In this document: positions 14,854-15,796 of the stretch, piece after piece | How positions within the stretch are numbered: the stretch's first letter is position 1 | Layout of the letters: the number at the start of each line of letters is the position of its first letter | Assembly: GCA_903857815.1 (NCBI GenBank) | Contig: CAIOGK010000068.1 | Coordinates: 1-15,796, forward strand | DNA length: 15,796 bases | Direction of reading: 5' to 3' | Origin: Candidatus Falkowiibacteriota bacterium | GTDB taxonomy: Bacteria > Patescibacteriota > Patescibacteriia > Patescibacteriales > UBA12465 | Notes under the pieces: generated by a model | What the model saw: only the letters and a program-made list of their open reading frames with translations | What the model was told of the DNA's origin: nothing | Database searches by the model: none | Position numbers and translations under genes: made by a program

Positions 14854-15796
14854 TAACATTAAAATTAAACGGACTATCTTATCTTTATCCTTAGGATTAC
14901 TCTCCGCGACTAAAATGGTTAATGTTGTTAAAGCTATGGGGTTAATTTTATTAATATTCAAAATTTTTGCCTGACGCAAAAACAAAATGAAAGCATAGGC
15001 GCCGCTACGCTTGTTGCCATCCGTAAATGGATGATCTTTTACTATAAAATACAAAAGGTGGGCAGCTTTTTCCTCTACGCTACCATACAAATCTTTCCCG
15101 TCAAACGTTTGCATAATATTGCCCACAATACCCTGAACGCTACCGAGACTACGCTCTAAACCAAAAAGATTAGTAGCTTCACTTTGTTCTATTAACACTC
15201 GTTTTAATTCAGCTAAATTTTTGAGAAGTTCATCGGCAGCTAAAATAATTCGTTTTTTGGTTGTCCCCGTCTTAACAGCTGAATCATTATCGTAAGCGCT
15301 AAGAGAAAACCAGGTATCAGCAAATATACTAATTAACTCGATTGCGCCTTTTGCGTCTACCGTTTCGTTAGTTACAAGAATATTTTTAACATCTTCGACC
15401 ACTCCTAAAAATTGTTCATAATTATAAATTACCCTATTTTTATTAATTAAATAACCTTTAGTAATATAATTACGCAAAGTTTTTGTTGCCCATTTACGGA
15501 ATTTTGTTCCAACCACAGAATTTATTCTATATCCAACTGCAATTAAAATATCAAGATTATATATGTCAATCTTACGTTTTACATTTCTCCCTGATTCATT
15601 TTGAACTAGTTCCATTTTGGAACTAGTTGATTTTCGCGCTAACTCTTTTTCCCTATATATATTGTTTATATGCTTGGATATCGCCTGCGGATTAACATTA
15701 AACATCTCAGCCATTTGCATGCGATTAGCCCAAATCGTTTCTTTTGATTTATCACCGCGCAATTCAAGCGCCCCTGACTTAGCTTGGTAGATTACC
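14827..15796 (-). CDS. RhuM-type DNA-binding/virulence protein fused to a Fic/Doc domain (5' end outside window)
   Basis: The N-terminal half is a RhuM domain: ETIWANRMQMAEMFNVNPQAISKHINNIY, then YNLDILIAVGYRINSVVGTKFRKWATKTL. The C-terminal half is a Fic/Doc fold whose signature HPFTDGNKRSG begins at codon 15033-15031. The motif ends GNKR, not the GNGR of AMP-transferring Fic enzymes, so it is nearer to Doc-type sequences; Doc phosphorylates EF-Tu. Fic-fold proteins of this composition are often toxins or regulators in mobile or defence islands, but no antitoxin gene is seen here. A TTG at 15762 could serve as a start, yet the frame stays open to the window edge and encodes VIYQAKSGALEL, which matches the usual beginning of RhuM proteins. 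The gene is therefore longer and cut by the edge. Confidence 0.9.
   Translation of the reverse strand, partial: VIYQAKSGALELRGDKSKETIWANRMQMAEMFNVNPQAISKHINNIYREKELARKSTSSKMELVQNESGRNVKRKIDIYNLDILIAVGYRINSVVGTKFRKWATKTLRNYITKGYLINKNRVIYNYEQFLGVVEDVKNILVTNETVDAKGAIELISIFADTWFSLSAYDNDSAVKTGTTKKRIILAADELLKNLAELKRVLIEQSEATNLFGLERSLGSVQGIVGNIMQTFDGKDLYGSVEEKAAHLLYFIVKDHPFTDGNKRSGAYAFILFLRQAKILNINKINPIALTTLTILVAESNPKDKDKIVRLILMLLQKKDVIL
15604..15628. repeat. Perfect inverted repeat inside the RhuM coding region
   Basis: Eleven-base arms (AACTAGTTCCA and its complement) flank a three-base TTT loop. It lies in codons for the SKMELVQ region, which is fairly conserved in RhuM proteins, so it may be an accident of coding. 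It could form a hairpin in DNA or mRNA. Confidence 0.6.

Noticed and set aside
1..15796. CRISPR array, tRNA, rRNA, riboswitch or insertion sequence
   Set aside because: All gaps between genes are about 115 bases or less and none contains regularly spaced repeats, a cloverleaf, or terminal inverted repeats with a transposase.

Overview
This is an AT-rich, densely packed bacterial window with 16 protein-coding genes (two of them cut by the window edges) and no RNA genes. The style suggests a Candidate Phyla Radiation (Patescibacteria) genome: gaps are short, genes overlap, no clear Shine-Dalgarno motif precedes any start, and several family variants are ones I associate with that group (a zinc-less GluRS with an N-terminal extension, a stand-alone PEP-mobile-domain protein, a short UDP-sugar dehydrogenase, a zinc-less S4). 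That assignment is an inference from gene content and style. TGA works as a stop codon (end of the adenylate-kinase gene), so nothing suggests the UGA=Gly code.

Region 1 (1-3434, minus strand) is a cell-surface polysaccharide locus. A small excisionase/MerR-type HTH gene leads an apparent operon with an ABC-2 export permease (Wzm-like), its ATPase with a C-terminal Wzt-type domain, and the start of another gene running off the left edge. The promoter before the HTH gene has near-consensus -35/-10 boxes, three direct GGTCA repeats spaced exactly 10 bp, and a predicted transcription start almost on the ATG. Upstream lies a short UDP-glucose/GDP-mannose dehydrogenase-like gene that lacks the usual C-terminal domain.

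Region 2 (3435-5548, plus strand) holds an adenylate-kinase-like gene and a MATE transporter joined by an ATGA overlap. It ends in a strong hairpin that can also serve the convergent pflB gene.

Region 3 (5547-9232, minus strand) has a SdpI/DUF1648 membrane protein, then pflA (radical-SAM activase), then pflB (pyruvate formate-lyase) with all visible catalytic motifs. This implies anaerobic pyruvate conversion to acetyl-CoA and formate. The SdpI gene appears to carry a one-base frameshift in a run of six Cs near its 5' end.

Region 4 (9316-9726, plus strand) is a small four-helix membrane protein built from a tandemly duplicated helical hairpin.

Region 5 (9727-13474, minus strand) is a tightly overlapped operon: an ECF-S-component-like membrane protein, gltX, and a 501-residue protein ending in a PEP-utilizing swivelling phosphohistidine domain with no recognisable ATP-grasp domain.

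Region 6 (13508-15796, minus strand) contains a RhuM-Fic fusion (5' end outside the window), a Maf nucleotide pyrophosphatase, and rpsD with its own consensus-like promoter and a terminator. There is no gene-free stretch longer than about 115 bases.
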